The position numbers and the translations under genes are program-made. A stretch of 64,000 bases of DNA, from the NCBI RefSeq assembly GCF_014930365.1, contig NZ_JABXWI010000014.1:124001-188000 (forward strand), in the 5' to 3' direction. The DNA is from Streptomyces caniscabiei. Its GTDB lineage: Bacteria; Actinomycetota; Actinomycetes; Streptomycetales; Streptomycetaceae. Positions 41,224-49,811 of this stretch are shown here, in pieces; the stretch's first letter is position 1; the number at the start of each line of letters is the position of its first letter. The notes below the pieces were generated by a model. The model did not search any database, was not told where the DNA came from, and was given only the letters and a program-made list of their open reading frames with translations.

Positions 41224-41691
41224 TCAGATGCCCAGGTCCTTGATGATCTTGGCTACGTGGCCTGTTGCTCGGACGTTGTAGAGGGCGTGTTCGACCTTGC
41301 CCTCCTCGTCGACGATGATCGTGGAGCGGATGACGCCCATGTAGGTCTTGCCGTAGTTCTTCTTCTCGCCGAACGCGGCGTAGGCGTCCAGCACCGTCTT
41401 CTCGGGGTCGCCGAGAAGGGTGACCTTCAGGGACTCCTTCTCGCGGAACTTGGCGAGTTTCTCGGGCTTGTCGGGGGAGATGCCGATGACGTCGTACCCG
41501 GCGTCCGCGAGGAGCTCCAGGTTGTCGGTGAAGTCGCAGGCCTGCTTGGTGCAGCCGGGGGTCAGGGCGGCCGGGTAGAAGTAGACGATGACCTTGCGGC
41601 CCTTGTGGTCGGACAGGGACACCTCGTTGCCGTCGGCGTCCGGGAGGGTGAAGGCGGGGGCCACGTCGCCGGGCTGGAGTCGCTCGCTCAT
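41224..41691 (-). CDS. bcp: Thioredoxin-dependent peroxiredoxin Bcp
   Basis: This 155-residue peroxiredoxin reduces hydroperoxides with thiol donors. The peroxidatic Cys47 is in FYPAALTPGCTKQACDF and the resolving Cys52 lies five residues later, the atypical 2-Cys Bcp/PrxQ pattern. TPGCT conserves the active-site Thr. TACGCT lies 6 bases before the ATG, so the transcript is probably leaderless. It diverges from a DUF3618 gene. Confidence 0.95.
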   Translation of the reverse strand: MSERLQPGDVAPAFTLPDADGNEVSLSDHKGRKVIVYFYPAALTPGCTKQACDFTDNLELLADAGYDVIGISPDKPEKLAKFREKESLKVTLLGDPEKTVLDAYAAFGEKKNYGKTYMGVIRSTIIVDEEGKVEHALYNVRATGHVAKIIKDLGI

Positions 41692-41796
41692 CGGTCCAGC
41701 GTAATGGCGGGCCCTGGCGGTGCCGCGCCGGGTGGAGCTGACAGACTGTCCGTAACCAAGGGATTTCAGGGACAACCGACTACGGGAGGCCGCGCG

Positions 41797-42126
41797 GTGG
41801 CGGAGAGCTCGGACATCAGGACCCCGGCCGAGATCGAGGCGGACATCAAGCGCCGCCGCGAGACCCTCGCCGAGACGCTCGACGAGATCGGCGTCCGGGT
41901 CCATCCCAGGACCATCGTGGGCGACGCGAAGGCCAAGGTCGTCTCCAACATCGACCACACCCTCGGCGCGGCGTACGTCTCGGTCAACCGAGTGGTCGGC
42001 GACGTCCGCGGCCAGTTCGTCGACGAGGACGGCGCGCCCCGGGTCGAGCGCATCGTGCCCGTCGCCCTCGCGGTCGTCGCCGTCGTCGGGCTCCTGGCGC
42101 TCGGTACTCGGCGTCGTAGGGTCTGA
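41797..42126 (+). CDS. DUF3618 membrane protein
   Basis: This 109-residue protein starts at a GTG 7 bases after GGGAGG. The DUF3618 motif is near the start (RTPAEIEADIKRRRETLAETLDEIGVRVHPRTIVGDAKAKV), with one transmembrane helix at the end (IVPVALAVVAVVGLLAL) and a basic RRRRV tail. Such proteins are abundant in actinomycetes; the function is not known. It is followed 22 bases later by a GroES-like gene. Confidence 0.85.
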   Translation: MAESSDIRTPAEIEADIKRRRETLAETLDEIGVRVHPRTIVGDAKAKVVSNIDHTLGAAYVSVNRVVGDVRGQFVDEDGAPRVERIVPVALAVVAVVGLLALGTRRRRV

Positions 42127-42148
42127 CGGGGACAGGTAGGTTCGGGGC

Positions 42149-42490
42149 GTGAGCGAGAAGACCCAGCACGACAAGTTGCCCATCCGGATGCTGCACGACC
42201 GTGTGCTCGTGCGGCAGGACACCGCCGAGGGCGAGCGGCGTTCCGGCGGCGGCATCCTGATCCCCGCGACGGCGGCCGTGGGCCGGCGTCTCGCCTGGGC
42301 CGAGGTCGTCGCGGTTGGCCAGAACGTCCGCACCGTCGAGCCCGGCGACCGGGTCCTCTACGACCCGGAGGACCGCGCGGAGGTCGAGGTCCGGGGCGTG
42401 GCGTACGTCCTGATGCGTGAGCGCGATCTGCACGCCGTGGCCGCGGACCGCTTCGAGGGGTCGGAGGATTCCACGGGCCTGTATCTGTAG
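42149..42490 (+). CDS. GroES-family co-chaperonin-like protein
   Basis: This 113-residue protein starts at a GTG 6 bases after TAGGTT and looks leaderless. It has the GroES fold: PIRMLHDRVLVRQDTAEGERRSGGGILIPATA, EVVAVGQNV, VEPGDRVLYDPEDRAEVEVRGVAYVLMRERDLHAV. The mobile loop (ERRSGGGILIP) that contacts GroEL is present. No groL is beside it, so it is not the main groES of a groESL operon; a specialised co-chaperonin is likely. A 13-bp duplication starts over its stop codon. Confidence 0.8.
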   Translation: MSEKTQHDKLPIRMLHDRVLVRQDTAEGERRSGGGILIPATAAVGRRLAWAEVVAVGQNVRTVEPGDRVLYDPEDRAEVEVRGVAYVLMRERDLHAVAADRFEGSEDSTGLYL

Positions 42491-42507
42491 GCATTATCTG
42501 TAGGCAT
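42482..42507. repeat. 13-bp tandem duplication at the GroES-like stop
   Basis: TATCTGTAGGCAT occurs twice head to tail, the first copy spanning the stop codon. It leaves the protein unchanged. Confidence 0.9.
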
Positions 42508-42519
42508 TGCTTTCATAGG

Positions 42520-42557
42520 CGTGAGGGGCTGGTGACCATGGTCACCAGCCCCTCACG
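42520..42557. terminator. 38-bp perfect palindrome (terminator)
   Basis: The sequence around the centre GGTGACCATGGTCACC is a perfect palindrome of 19 bp per arm with no loop. It follows the GroES-like gene and precedes the riboswitch. It would fold into a very strong terminator hairpin and could also extrude as a cruciform. Confidence 0.85.
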
Positions 42558-42582
42558 GCGTCTGCTTGCTATGTTTGAAGGA

Positions 42583-42632
42583 ACCCGACGAGACGCGCCG
42601 TACCGGGTCCGCCAGGAGAGAAAAGACGACGC
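42583..42632 (+). ncRNA. Guanidine-III riboswitch
   Basis: The aptamer text CCCGACGAGACGCGCCG, TACCGGGTC, then AGAAAAGACGACGC closely follows the known guanidine-III class (PRF motif), for example the Thermobifida fusca aptamer. Stem CCCG/CGGG and the pseudoknot GCGCCGT (42595-42601) with ACGACGC (42626-42632) can form, with one C-A mismatch. The next gene is a guanidinium exporter, the classic target. GCACCT (42631-42636) can pair with AGGTGC (42652-42657) at the ribosome site, so guanidine binding may free translation. Confidence 0.92.
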
Positions 42633-42662
42633 ACCTGTTGATCTCTCATGGAGGTGCTCGTC

Positions 42663-42983
42663 GTGGCCTGGGTTCTGCTCGTCGTCGCCGGTCTGCTCGA
42701 AGTCGGCTGGTCGATCGGGATGAAGTACACCGACGGATTCACCCGCCCGCTGCCCAGTGTGCTGACCGGTGCCGGCATCGTCGCCAGCATGCTGCTGCTG
42801 TCCTACGCCGCCCGCACCCTGCCCATCGGCACGGCGTACGGCGTGTGGGTGGGCATCGGGGCGGCCGGGGCGGCGGTGTTCGGCATGGTGTGGCTGGGGG
42901 AGCCGGCCACCGCCGCCCGGATCTTCTTCGTCTGTCTGCTGCTCGTGGCCGTGGTGGGACTGAAGGCCACCTCAGGTCACTGA
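42663..42983 (+). CDS. gdx: Guanidinium exporter (SMR family)
   Basis: This 106-residue protein starts at a GTG 8 bases after GGAGG and reads AWVLLVVAGLLEVGWSIGMKYTDGFTRPLPSVL, the Gdx/SugE signature with essential Glu13. Four membrane helices are visible. This SMR branch exports guanidinium with two protons and is controlled by guanidine riboswitches, here directly upstream. The longer frame from the ATG at 42648 would bury the ribosome site and is not used. Confidence 0.95.
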   Translation: MAWVLLVVAGLLEVGWSIGMKYTDGFTRPLPSVLTGAGIVASMLLLSYAARTLPIGTAYGVWVGIGAAGAAVFGMVWLGEPATAARIFFVCLLLVAVVGLKATSGH

Positions 42984-42993
42984 GCGGCCGCGG

Positions 42994-45900
42994 CTACCCG
43001 AAGGGTCCCACCGAGGTGTCGCCCTCCGAGGTCCCTCCGCCCTGTGCCGCTCCTCCGTCGGCCGTGGCTCCGCCGTCCGACGCTCCTCCGTCGGCGGTGG
43101 CTCCGCCGTTCGTGGCCCCGCCGTCGGCGGTGGCTCCTCCGTCGGCGGTGGCTCCTCCGTCCGTCGCCGTGCCGCCTGTGGCGGCCGCGCCGCCGTCGGT
43201 CGTGGGTGTGCCGCCGTCGGTCGCTCCGCCGTCGGTGCCGCCGCCGTCCGTCGGGTCGCCGGTCTCCTCGCCGCCCGTGGGGTCGCCGGTCTCCTCCTCG
43301 TCGCCGGTGGCGCTCGGCTCGTCGGCCGGGGTGCTCGGCGGGGTGATCACGACGTCCGCGCCGACCTGGAGGTCGAGGTCGAACTCCTTGACCTTCTTGC
43401 CCTTCAGGGCGGCCTTGGTGAACTGCGCCCAGATCTCGGTGGGCGCCCCACCGCCGTTGATACGGGGCAGGCCCATCGCGCCGTAGAGCGGCTTGTGGGC
43501 GCCGGTCTTGGGGTCCTGGCCCATCACGGAGACGACGGTGGCGAGGTCGGGGGTGTAGCCCGCGAACCAGGCCGCCTTGTCCTCCTCGGCGGTGCCTGTC
43601 TTGCCGGCGACCGGGTGACCGGATGCCTGCGCGGCGGTGGCGGTGCCGCTCTGCACGACGCTCTGCAGGATGGAGGTGGTGGTGTCGGCGGCCTTGCGGC
43701 TGACGGCCTGCGTGGACTCCGTGGTCGGGAGCTTGACGACCTCGCCGTCCTTGCTGATCTTCTCGATCATCGTGTACGTGCCGTGCTTGCCGTGGTTGGC
43801 CAGCGTGGCGTACGCCTCCGTCATGTCGAGGATGCTCGCGGTGGCGGTGCCCAGGGCGATGGACGGGTACGGGTTCATGTCCGGGGTGTTCTTGGGCAGT
43901 CCGAGGTCGATCGCGGTCTTCTCGACCTTCTCGGGGCCGACGTCCACGGCCATCTGCGCGTACACCGAGTTCACCGAGCTCTGGGTGGCCTGGCGGACGG
44001 AGATGTTGCCGTAGTTGACGTAGTCCTCGTTCTCGGGGTCGTAGACCGGGCCGGGCCAGCCCACCACGGGGCGCTTGTTGGTGCCGTCGTAGACGGTGTT
44101 CGGGGTGATCGCCTGTCCGCTCTGGGTGTTGGAGGCGTTCTCCACGGCGGAGGTGAACACGAACGGCTTGAAGGTGGAGCCGACCTGGAAGTCGCGGCGG
44201 GTCGCGTTGTTGACGTACTGCTTGGTGTAGTCGATGCCGCCGTACATCGCGATGACCTTGCCGGTCTTCGGGTCGATGGAGACACCGCCGGCGCGGACGT
44301 AGTTGTCGACCTTGCGGTTCTTCTTGTCGAGCTTGTCCATCAGCTGGTCGTCGACGGCCTTGATGAAGGCGTCCTGCATCTTGGGCTGGATGGTGGTGGT
44401 GATGCGGTAGCCACCGCCGTTCTCCAGCGCCTCCTCGTCGATGATCTTGTGGTCGTACAGGTACGACTTGATGGCCTCGACGAGGTAGCCGCGCTGGCCG
44501 GAGAAGGCGGTCGAGGTGGTGGCCTGCTTCGGCATCGGGAACTTGGCGCCGGTCCGCTCGGACTGCTTGAGCCAGCCCTCCTTGACCATGCCGTCCAGGA
44601 CGTAGTTCCAGCGGGCGACCGCCGCGCCCTTGTTCTCGGGGTGGGCGACGACGTCGTACATGCTCGGCGCGTTGACCAGGGCGGCGAGGTAGGCGCCCTG
44701 CTCGGCGGTGAGTTCGTCGGCGTCGACGCCGTAGTAGGCCTGGGCGGCGGCCTGGATGCCGTAGGCGTTGCGGCCGAAGAAGCTGGTGTTGAGGTAGCCC
44801 TCCAGGATCTCGTCCTTGGTGACCTCGCGGTCCAGCTTGATCGCGATGAAGAACTCCTTCACCTTGCGGGTGACGGTCTGGTCCTGGGCCAGGTAGTAGT
44901 TCTTCACGTACTGCTGGGTGATGGTGGAGCCGGACTGCTTGCCCTTGCCGGTCGCGGTGTTCCAGGCCGCGCGGGCCATCGCCTTGAGGTCGATGGCCGG
45001 CTCGGAGTAGAAGTCGCGGTCCTCGGCGGCCAGTACGGCCTGCTGGGCGGCCTTGGAGACCTTCGACAGCGGGACGTTCTCGCGGTTGACCTCGCCGTCG
45101 CGGGCGATCTGGGTGCCGTCCGCGTACAGGTAGACGTTGGACTGCTTGGTCGCGGCGTCCTGCGGCTTGGGGATGTGGACCATGTTGTAGCCCAGCACGA
45201 AGGCGCCGGCGATCAGCATGAGGCCGACCACGAAGGCGCCGAGCACCATGCGCCAGGTGGGGATCAGCCGCCTGAAGCCGGTGCGCTTGGGCCGCTTGGG
45301 CTTCTTGCCCTTGCCGCCGCCCGCGGGGGCGGGGGTGATGTCGGGCACGGCGGCGGGCGCGGCGGCGGAGGCCGTCGCGGCGGCGGTCGTGGTGCCCGTC
45401 CTGGGGGCGGCCTTGTCGGCGGGGACGACGCCGAGCGCCTGCGTGGGCGTGTCGGCGACGGGCCGCGCGGACGCGGGGGCCGCCGGCTTCCGGGCGGCCG
45501 GGGTGATCCCCAGGGTGGTGGTGGGGGTGTCGTCGGCGCCGCCGCCCGCTGCCGCGCCGGGTGTACGGGGGTTGCGGGGGCCGGTGGCCTTGGCGCCGCC
45601 GGAGGCCGGGGCGGGGCTGGAGCCCCGGGACCCGGCTTGCTTGCCACCGGCGGCACCGGGAGCACCGGCAGTGCTGGAGGACCCTGCGGCACCGGGAGCA
45701 CCGGAGGATCCGGCGGCACCGGCACCGGCACCGGCGGCCGCGGCCGCACCGGCGGACCCGGTGATTCCGGCGGCCTTGGCGGCGCGGGCCGCGCGGGCGG
45801 CCCTCGCGGCCCGGGCGTCCGGTACGCCGGTCGCCTTGCCGTCGCGTCCGGCGTCAGGAGCGCCGGTGGAGTCACCGCCACGCCCGCTGCCAGGCTGGTC

Positions 45901-46749
45901 GCCGCGGACTCCGCCGGCCTGACCGTCCCGGGTGCCGGCGGGCTTGCCGCCGGAGGGCGACACGGACTCGCCCTGCGCCGCGCGCCCACCGGCGACACCG
46001 GACCTCGCACCGGATGCCGATCCGGGCGGAGTGGAGCCGACCTGGCCCCCGGCCGACCCACCGGGCCGATTGCCGGGCGCTGCCGGGGGCCGGCCGTCCG
46101 AACCTGCTCCGGACCGGCTGGCGGAGGCTGCTCCGGGCCCGCCGTCCGACGAGTCCCCGGACCGGGCACCGGGCGCCGCCGCCGAGCGGCCCCCGGACAC
46201 CCCACCGGGCCGACCGCCCTGCGGCGCGTCGGACGAGGGGGCGGGCTTTCCGCCGGAAGTCGCGTCAGGACGTGCGCCGGAGGTCTCGCCGGGGCGTCCG
46301 CCTGACGAGGTGCCGGGGCGTCCGCCCGAAGGCGCGCCGGGCTGTCCGCCGGATGCCGGGCTGGGGCGGCCGCCGGAGGTCTCGCCGGGCCGTCCGCCGG
46401 AAGCCGTGCCGGACTGTCCACCGGGCCGTGCGCCGGAGGTCTCGCCGGGGCGTCCACTCAAAGACGTGCCGGGCCGTCCGCCCGAAGCCGTGCCGGACTT
46501 TCCGCCGGATGCCGCGCCGGGCCGTGTGCCGGAGGTCTCGCCGGACTGTCCGCCCGAAGCCGTGTCGGGCTGTCCGTCGGTGGGCGCGTCAGGTCGGCTG
46601 CCCGGAGTCGGGTCGGGCCCGGGGTCGCCGGTGGGCGTTTTCCTGGCGGCGTCGGCGCCGGACCCCGGAGGTGTGCCCGGAGTGCGTCGCTCCGGGTCTC
46701 TCGGTGCCCAGCCCGGGCCGTTCCGCTTCGGCTGCGGCTCGTCGCTCAT
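42994..46749 (-). CDS. Bifunctional penicillin-binding protein with giant repetitive N-terminus
   Basis: This 1251-residue class A PBP starts at an ATG 10 bases after AGGAG. Residues 1-490 are disordered and made of Gly/Pro/Ser/Ala/Arg repeats of about 10 residues (GGRPGETSGA type). A transmembrane anchor follows (about 495-520, MVLGAFVVGLMLIAGAFVLGY). The glycosyltransferase has EDRDFYSEPAIDLKAMARA and GSTITQQYVKN. The transpeptidase has Ser858 in GSTFKPF, then SSVN and KTGTAEED. A C-terminal Gly/Ala/Thr/Asp-rich tail ends the protein. It polymerises and cross-links peptidoglycan. Confidence 0.93.
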   Translation of the reverse strand: MSDEPQPKRNGPGWAPRDPERRTPGTPPGSGADAARKTPTGDPGPDPTPGSRPDAPTDGQPDTASGGQSGETSGTRPGAASGGKSGTASGGRPGTSLSGRPGETSGARPGGQSGTASGGRPGETSGGRPSPASGGQPGAPSGGRPGTSSGGRPGETSGARPDATSGGKPAPSSDAPQGGRPGGVSGGRSAAAPGARSGDSSDGGPGAASASRSGAGSDGRPPAAPGNRPGGSAGGQVGSTPPGSASGARSGVAGGRAAQGESVSPSGGKPAGTRDGQAGGVRGDQPGSGRGGDSTGAPDAGRDGKATGVPDARAARAARAARAAKAAGITGSAGAAAAAGAGAGAAGSSGAPGAAGSSSTAGAPGAAGGKQAGSRGSSPAPASGGAKATGPRNPRTPGAAAGGGADDTPTTTLGITPAARKPAAPASARPVADTPTQALGVVPADKAAPRTGTTTAAATASAAAPAAVPDITPAPAGGGKGKKPKRPKRTGFRRLIPTWRMVLGAFVVGLMLIAGAFVLGYNMVHIPKPQDAATKQSNVYLYADGTQIARDGEVNRENVPLSKVSKAAQQAVLAAEDRDFYSEPAIDLKAMARAAWNTATGKGKQSGSTITQQYVKNYYLAQDQTVTRKVKEFFIAIKLDREVTKDEILEGYLNTSFFGRNAYGIQAAAQAYYGVDADELTAEQGAYLAALVNAPSMYDVVAHPENKGAAVARWNYVLDGMVKEGWLKQSERTGAKFPMPKQATTSTAFSGQRGYLVEAIKSYLYDHKIIDEEALENGGGYRITTTIQPKMQDAFIKAVDDQLMDKLDKKNRKVDNYVRAGGVSIDPKTGKVIAMYGGIDYTKQYVNNATRRDFQVGSTFKPFVFTSAVENASNTQSGQAITPNTVYDGTNKRPVVGWPGPVYDPENEDYVNYGNISVRQATQSSVNSVYAQMAVDVGPEKVEKTAIDLGLPKNTPDMNPYPSIALGTATASILDMTEAYATLANHGKHGTYTMIEKISKDGEVVKLPTTESTQAVSRKAADTTTSILQSVVQSGTATAAQASGHPVAGKTGTAEEDKAAWFAGYTPDLATVVSVMGQDPKTGAHKPLYGAMGLPRINGGGAPTEIWAQFTKAALKGKKVKEFDLDLQVGADVVITPPSTPADEPSATGDEEETGDPTGGEETGDPTDGGGTDGGATDGGTPTTDGGAAATGGTATDGGATADGGATADGGATNGGATADGGASDGGATADGGAAQGGGTSEGDTSVGPFG

Positions 46750-47026
46750 CGTGCTGCCGTGCTCCTGTTTCCGCGTCGTACGTTCATTTCCGTACGGACT
46801 CGTACGCTTTGCGCCCACTCCGGGCCGGTTCTGTGCCCCTGAGTGAAGACTCTCGTACCGTGCGATCCGTTCCCGGATCACGGCACGCGCCCCGTCCGCC
46901 TCGCGGTCCGCCCCAAAAACGTGTGGCAGGCCACTCCGGCCGCGGACTAGGCTCCTTCGCTTCGGCCCGAATCGGTCCAGGCCTCGGCCTTTCGCCTAAC
47001 TCTTCGCAGCGGATGGGGGTTTCCTC

Positions 47027-47827
47027 GTGGGCACAGGGCGGTTGTACGCCGCCGTCGCCGCCGGTGGTTTCAGGCGGTACGCGACATATCGGGTGGCCAC
47101 CGCCGCGGGGGTGTTCACCAACACCGTCTTCGGCTTCATCCTCGCATACACCTACCTGGCCCTCTGGCACGAGAAGCCCCACCTCGGCGGCTACGACCAA
47201 GGGCAGGCCCTCACCTATGTCTGGGTCGGCCAGGCCATGTTCGCGGTCATGGTGCTGGGAAGCGTCGGCTTCGAGGAGGAGTTGATCGAGCGGATCCGGA
47301 CGGGCGACATCGCGGTCGACCTGTACCGGCCCGTCGACCTCCAGCTGTGGTGGCTCGCCGCCGACATGGGCCGCGCCCTGTTCCAGCTGCTGGGACGCGG
47401 TGTCGTGCCCATGGTGTGCGGCGCGCTCTTCTTCGACCTGACGCTGCCCTCCGGCCCGCTGCCCTGGCTCGCCTGCCTCGTCGCCGTCGCCCTCGGCGCC
47501 CTCGTCAGCTTCGCGATCCGTTACATCGTGGCGCTGTGGGCCTTCTGGCTCCTCGACGGCGCCGGAGCGATGCAGATCACCTGGCTCACCGGAGTCTTCT
47601 TCTCCGGGATGCTCCTCCCGCTGAACGTCTTCCCCGGCGCGCTCGGCGACCTCGCCCGCGTCCTGCCCTGGTCCGCGCTGCTCCAGGCCCCGGCGGACGT
47701 CCTGCTGGGCGAGGCCGACCCGTGGGGGACGTACGCCTTCCAGCTCGCCTGGGCCGCGGCCCTGCTCGGGGTCGGACGGCTGATCCAGTCGGCGGCCACC
47801 CGGAAGGTGGTGGTCCAGGGTGGCTGA
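47027..47827 (+). CDS. ABC-2 type permease subunit
   Basis: This 266-residue membrane protein has six hydrophobic segments and the ABC-2 permease pattern (FRRYATYRVATAAGVFTNTVFGFILAYTYLALW, GFEEELIERIRTGDIAVDLYRPVDLQLWWLAADMGRALFQLLGRGV). It forms one half of an exporter with the next gene, whose start it overlaps by 8 bases. A three-gene layout of two permeases and one ATPase is typical of this group. The substrate is unknown. Confidence 0.85.
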   Translation: MGTGRLYAAVAAGGFRRYATYRVATAAGVFTNTVFGFILAYTYLALWHEKPHLGGYDQGQALTYVWVGQAMFAVMVLGSVGFEEELIERIRTGDIAVDLYRPVDLQLWWLAADMGRALFQLLGRGVVPMVCGALFFDLTLPSGPLPWLACLVAVALGALVSFAIRYIVALWAFWLLDGAGAMQITWLTGVFFSGMLLPLNVFPGALGDLARVLPWSALLQAPADVLLGEADPWGTYAFQLAWAAALLGVGRLIQSAATRKVVVQGG

Positions 47828-48701
47828 CGTGGACGAGCGCGCCGCCACGGGCGCCGAGCGCGAGAACCCGTTCGCGGAGTACGGGACATACAGCCGCGTC
47901 CGGGACGGGCTGCGCGCCTACCGCATGATCGCCGCCATGTGGATCCGCTCCACGATGGCCTACCGCGCCTCCTTCGCCATGACGACCTTCGGGAACTTCG
48001 CGGCGACCTCCTTCGACTTCGTCGCGATCCTGCTGATGTTCTCCCAGGTCGACGAGTTGGGCGGGTTCTCCCTGCCCGAGATCGCCCTGCTCTACGGCAC
48101 CTCCGCCGTCGCCTTCGGACTCGCCGACCTGATGATCGGCTCGATGGACCGGCTGGGGCGGAGGGTACGCGACGGCACGCTCGACACCCTCCTCGTACGC
48201 CCGGTGCCGGTGCTCGCCCAGGTCGCCGCCGACAAGTTCGCGCTGCGCCGCCTCGGCCGGATCACCCAGGGGCTGTTCGTCCTCGGCTACGCCCTCGCCA
48301 CGCTCGACATCGCGTGGACCCCGGCCAAGGTGCTGATGATCCCGCTGATGGTGGGCAGCGGCGGGCTGATCTTCGGCGCGGTGTTCGTCGGGGGCGCGGC
48401 CTTCCAGTTCGTCGCGCAGGACGCCTCCGAGGTGCAGAACGCCTTCACGTACGGCGGTGTGACCCTCCTGCAGTACCCGCCGGCCCTCTTCGCCAAGGAC
48501 CTGGTGCGTGGGGTGACCTTCGTCCTGCCGCTGGCCTTCGTCAACTGGGTGCCCGGACTGTACGTCCTGGGCCGCCCCTACCCCCTCGACCTGCCGGACT
48601 GGCTGGCCTTCGCGCCCCCGCTGGTCGGGGTGGTCTGCTGCGCCCTGGCGGGGGTGGCCTGGCGGGCGGGGCTGCGTTCGTATCGGAGTACAGGGAGCTG
48701 A
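47820..48701 (+). CDS. ABC-2 type permease subunit
   Basis: This 293-residue membrane protein overlaps the upstream permease by 8 bases. It carries MAYRASFAMTTFGNFAATSFDFVAILLMF, FGLADLMIGSMDRLGRRVRDGTLDTLLVRPVPVLAQVAADKFALRRLGRITQG and a C-terminal pair of helices. It is the second permease half of the exporter. The last codons overlap nothing, and the ATPase starts 3 bases later. Confidence 0.85.
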   Translation: MADVDERAATGAERENPFAEYGTYSRVRDGLRAYRMIAAMWIRSTMAYRASFAMTTFGNFAATSFDFVAILLMFSQVDELGGFSLPEIALLYGTSAVAFGLADLMIGSMDRLGRRVRDGTLDTLLVRPVPVLAQVAADKFALRRLGRITQGLFVLGYALATLDIAWTPAKVLMIPLMVGSGGLIFGAVFVGGAAFQFVAQDASEVQNAFTYGGVTLLQYPPALFAKDLVRGVTFVLPLAFVNWVPGLYVLGRPYPLDLPDWLAFAPPLVGVVCCALAGVAWRAGLRSYRSTGS

Positions 48702-48703
48702 GC

Positions 48704-49777
48704 GTGGCTGACAACGGATTCGTGGCAGACAAAGCATTCGTGACGGACAAAGCATTCGTGACCGACGGCGCGTTCATCGAACTCGACCGTGTCGAGAAGG
48801 TCTTCGATGTCCGCAGGAAGGCCGGGTTCCTGCGCCGGGAGCGGCGTGAGGTGCGGGCGGTCGACTCCCTCTCGTTCACGGTGGCGCGCGGCGAGATGGT
48901 CGGCTACATCGGGCCGAACGGGGCCGGGAAGTCCACCACCATCAAGATGCTGACGGGGATCCTGACCCCGAGCGGGGGCCGGCTGCGGGTGGCCGGCATC
49001 GACCCCTCCCGGGAACGGACGCGGCTGGCCCGGCGGATCGGGGTGGTGTTCGGGCAGCGGACGACCCTGTGGTGGGACCTCCCCCTCATCGACTCGTACG
49101 CGCTGATGCACCGCATGTACCGCATCCCCGACGCCCGTTACCGCGAGAATCTCGACCGGTGCGTCGAACTCCTCGAACTGGGCGAGCTGTTGGACGTGCC
49201 CGTACGGCAGCTGTCGCTCGGGCAGCGGATGCGCGGGGACATCGCGGCGGCCCTGCTGCACGACCCCGAGGTGCTGTACCTGGACGAGCCGACGATCGGG
49301 CTCGACGTCATCAGCAAGGCCAAGGTCCGTGAGTTCCTCAAGGACCTCAACACCGAGCAGGGCACGACCGTGCTGCTCACCACGCACGACCTTCAGGACA
49401 TCGAGCAGTTGTGCCGCCGGGTGATGGTCATCGACCACGGGCGCCTGATGTACGACGGGCCGCTGACGGGGCTGCACGAGGTGGGCGAGAGCGAGCGGAC
49501 GCTCGTCGTGGACCTGGAGCGGGAGCTGCCGCCGATCGAGGCCGCGCCCGCCCGGGTCGTACGGGTGGAGGGGCCCCGGCAGTGGCTGGCGTTCCCGGCG
49601 TCGGAGTCGGCGGCGCCACTGGTGGCCCGGATCGCGTCCGCGTATCCGCTGGTGGACCTGTCCGTGCGGGAGCCGGACATCGAGGCCGTGATCGCCCAGA
49701 TGTACGCGCAGCAGGCGGAGCGGGTGGGGGGACGCGTGGGGGGAGAGGCGGGGGAGCCGGGGGCGGTCGTGTCGTAG
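48704..49777 (+). CDS. ABC transporter ATP-binding protein
   Basis: This 357-residue ATPase has Walker A GPNGAGKST (about 70-78), signature LSLGQRMRGDIAAALLHDP, Walker B EVLYLDEPTIGLD and switch His in TTHDLQDIE. It powers the two upstream permeases. It starts at a GTG 6 bases after GGGAG. The first 25 residues are made by four copies of an 18-bp unit coding (V/M)A/TD(N/K)xF, each opening with GTG, an unusual expansion in front of the ATPase. Confidence 0.9.
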   Translation: MADNGFVADKAFVTDKAFVTDGAFIELDRVEKVFDVRRKAGFLRRERREVRAVDSLSFTVARGEMVGYIGPNGAGKSTTIKMLTGILTPSGGRLRVAGIDPSRERTRLARRIGVVFGQRTTLWWDLPLIDSYALMHRMYRIPDARYRENLDRCVELLELGELLDVPVRQLSLGQRMRGDIAAALLHDPEVLYLDEPTIGLDVISKAKVREFLKDLNTEQGTTVLLTTHDLQDIEQLCRRVMVIDHGRLMYDGPLTGLHEVGESERTLVVDLERELPPIEAAPARVVRVEGPRQWLAFPASESAAPLVARIASAYPLVDLSVREPDIEAVIAQMYAQQAERVGGRVGGEAGEPGAVVS

Positions 49778-49811
49778 CCCCCCGTGGGGGGTTCCTCGTA
49801 CGCTGCTTCGT

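Noticed and set aside
42583..42632. Guanidine-I (ykkC) or guanidine-II riboswitch
   Set aside because: The conserved strings of ykkC and the paired ACGR hairpins of mini-ykkC are missing, whereas the guanidine-III pseudoknot text fits well.
43495..46305. Open frame of about 936 codons opposite the penicillin-binding protein
   Set aside because: It is Gly/Val-rich low-complexity text produced by GC-biased codons of the PBP gene.
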